Shown here: positions 32,060-33,225 of the stretch, piece after piece
How the letters are laid out: every line of letters begins with the position of its first letter
How positions within the stretch are numbered: the first letter of the stretch is position 1
Source: an uncultured Lachnospiraceae bacterium
Lineage (GTDB): Bacteria; Bacillota; Clostridia; Lachnospirales; Lachnospiraceae
DNA length: 33,225 bases
Assembly (NCBI GenBank): GCA_910588565.1
Contig: CAJUPF010000035.1
Location: forward strand, 1 to 33,225
Reading direction: 5' to 3'
Translations under genes and position numbers: made by a program
The notes under the pieces: model-generated
Told to the model about the DNA's origin: nothing
The model's database searches: none
The model's input: only the letters and a program-made list of their open reading frames with translations

Positions 32060-33082
32060 ATGTCAGCAAAAATTTTTTATCAGGAAGACTGTAACTTATC
32101 TTTATTAGAGGGAAAGACAATTGCGATTATCGGTTATGGAAGCCAGGGCCATGCACATGCACTGAACTTAAAAGAGTCCGGATGCAGCGTGATTATCGGT
32201 CTTTATGAAGGCAGCAAATCCTGGGATAAAGCAGTAAAGCAGGGCTTTGAAGTATTTACGGCGGCAGAAGCGGCCAAGAAAGCAGATATCATTATGATCT
32301 TAATCAATGATGAGAAACAGGCAGATCTTTACAAGAACGATATTGAGCCAAACCTGGAGGAAGGCAATATGCTGATGTTTGCGCATGGGTTCAATATTCA
32401 TTTCGGATGCATCGTACCTCCGGCAAACGTAGACGTTACGATGATTGCGCCAAAAGGACCGGGACATACGGTTCGTTCCGAATATCAGGAAGGCAAAGGT
32501 GTTCCCTGCTTAATCGCAGTAGAGCAGGACGCTACCGGAAAAGCACAGGATATTGCGCTGGCATACGCACTTGGAATCGGCGGCGCAAGGGCAGGCGTTC
32601 TTGAGACAACCTTCCGTACAGAGACAGAGACAGACTTATTCGGTGAGCAGGCAGTGCTTTGCGGCGGTGTTTGCGCGTTGATGCAGGCTGGTTTTGAGAC
32701 CTTGGTAGAAGCCGGATATGATCCAAGAAATGCTTATTTTGAGTGTATCCATGAGATGAAGCTGATTGTAGACTTAATTTATCAGTCTGGTTTTGCAGGA
32801 ATGCGTTATTCGATTTCCAATACAGCAGAGTACGGCGATTATATTACAGGGCCGAAGATCATCACAGAAGAGACGAAGAAATCTATGAAGAAGATCTTAT
32901 CTGATATCCAGGATGGCTCGTTTGCAAAAGAATTTCTGCTGGATATGTCACCGGCTGGAAGACAGGTTCATTTCAAAGCAATGCGGAAATTAGCTGCTGA
33001 GCATCCGGCAGAGGAAATCGGCAAAGAAATCCGCAAGCTGTACAGCTGGAACAATGAAGAGGACAAACTGATCAATAACTAA
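32060..33082 (+). CDS. ilvC: Ketol-acid reductoisomerase (class I)
   Basis: A 340-residue enzyme, the second step of branched-chain amino acid synthesis (isomerisation and reduction of acetolactate or acetohydroxybutyrate). The ATG follows TTAGGAGG. The dinucleotide fold begins IAIIGYGSQGHAHALNLKES. The metal and substrate residues are in TETETDLFGEQAVLCGG and ECIHEMKLIVDLIY. Length fits the short class I form. The cofactor loop reads GLYEGSKSW, where the Arg that many class I enzymes use to hold the NADPH 2'-phosphate is replaced by Tyr-Glu; see findings. It forms an operon with ilvN; 142 bases follow to the contig end. Confidence 0.96.
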   Translation: MSAKIFYQEDCNLSLLEGKTIAIIGYGSQGHAHALNLKESGCSVIIGLYEGSKSWDKAVKQGFEVFTAAEAAKKADIIMILINDEKQADLYKNDIEPNLEEGNMLMFAHGFNIHFGCIVPPANVDVTMIAPKGPGHTVRSEYQEGKGVPCLIAVEQDATGKAQDIALAYALGIGGARAGVLETTFRTETETDLFGEQAVLCGGVCALMQAGFETLVEAGYDPRNAYFECIHEMKLIVDLIYQSGFAGMRYSISNTAEYGDYITGPKIITEETKKSMKKILSDIQDGSFAKEFLLDMSPAGRQVHFKAMRKLAAEHPAEEIGKEIRKLYSWNNEEDKLINN

Positions 33083-33103
33083 TGGAATACAGATTCGGCC
33101 CAT

Positions 33104-33127
33104 CGCCAGTCAGCGGAGCGACTGGCG
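33104..33127 (+). terminator. Hairpin after ilvC
   Basis: CGCCAGTC (33104-33111) and GACTGGCG (33120-33127) form a perfect 8-bp GC-rich stem with an 8-base loop, extended by further CCA/TGG pairing outside. The following bases are tggtttgg, only a weak T-run, so termination may be partial and the ilv operon could continue beyond the contig. Confidence 0.5.
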
Positions 33128-33207
33128 TGGTTTGGACAGTAATAAAGGAGCTGCTGCATCGGATAAAAAGAGGTTCTTTCTGAACTTTGGGTATAATTAA
33201 TGAAAAG

Positions 33208-33225
33208 CAGATATGAAAATATCTG
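33208..33225. repeat. Perfect hairpin at the right contig end
   Basis: CAGATAT-GAAA-ATATCTG is a 7-bp perfect inverted repeat with a GAAA tetraloop, and its last base is the last base of the contig. A TATAAT stands at 33192-33197 just upstream, without a good -35. It may be the start of a structured leader, or the structure may have helped break the assembly. Confidence 0.5.

Overview
The window looks like a chromosomal contig from an anaerobic Gram-positive Clostridia member, most likely a gut-type Lachnospiraceae. This rests on strong GGAGG ribosome sites, frequent GTG/TTG starts, a trimeric [FeFe] hydrogenase of the electron-bifurcating type, a pyrophosphate-type phosphofructokinase, and large secreted DUF6273/Ig/Fn3 proteins. 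Genus cannot be decided from the sequence. The first 21 bases are an Illumina adapter remnant, so the left edge is a contig end and the first gene is truncated.

Region 1 (22-23,890, all + strand, gaps mostly under 50 bases, closed by a strong two-way terminator) is a roughly 24 kb phospho-signalling and cell-surface locus. In order it encodes: a PP2C phosphatase (5' end missing); an FHA protein with a Zn-ribbon-like N-terminus; a LytTR response regulator; a small FHA protein; an FHA-tailed membrane protein; an FHA-FHA-ABC exporter with the domain order of mycobacterial Rv1747; two giant secreted DUF6273 proteins; a third DUF6273 copy that is broken; a series of Zn-ribbon/membrane proteins (TM2 protein, YARHG protein, TcaA-like protein, polytopic Q-rich protein); a Ser/Thr kinase whose extracellular end is a C-type lectin domain; a GH3 NagZ-like glucosaminidase; a GH25 muramidase lipoprotein; and a small secreted basic protein. 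The simplest reading is a lectin-sensing kinase and a PP2C phosphatase controlling FHA-bearing partners, including the exporter, together with surface proteins and wall hydrolases. This is inference from domain content and gene order, and is the best candidate here for an undescribed system.

The DUF6273 array (6,179-15,192) has visible tandem-duplication history: a leftover 3' end of a paralogue just before copy 1, an AT-rich mosaic segment in copy 2, and a copy 3 carrying a stop codon in its signal peptide plus an A-run frameshift. The loop after the WWLRSPG motif differs strongly between copies and in one copy looks like a diversified lectin-fold loop. No reverse transcriptase is in the window.

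Region 2 (23,982-25,916, - strand) holds a Uma2-family protein and a PPi-type phosphofructokinase, each with a recognisable promoter and separated by a long hairpin terminator. Region 3 (26,065-27,156) is a promoter and an SGNH-hydrolase lipoprotein with a long Glu-Thr repeat stalk. Region 4 (27,370-31,455) is the hydCBA electron-bifurcating hydrogenase operon. Region 5 (31,467-33,082) is ilvN-ilvC of branched-chain amino acid synthesis with a clear promoter. The last 143 bases contain two hairpins and no recognised gene. No intergenic stretch exceeds 300 bases. No tRNA, rRNA, CRISPR array, insertion sequence or integrase was seen.
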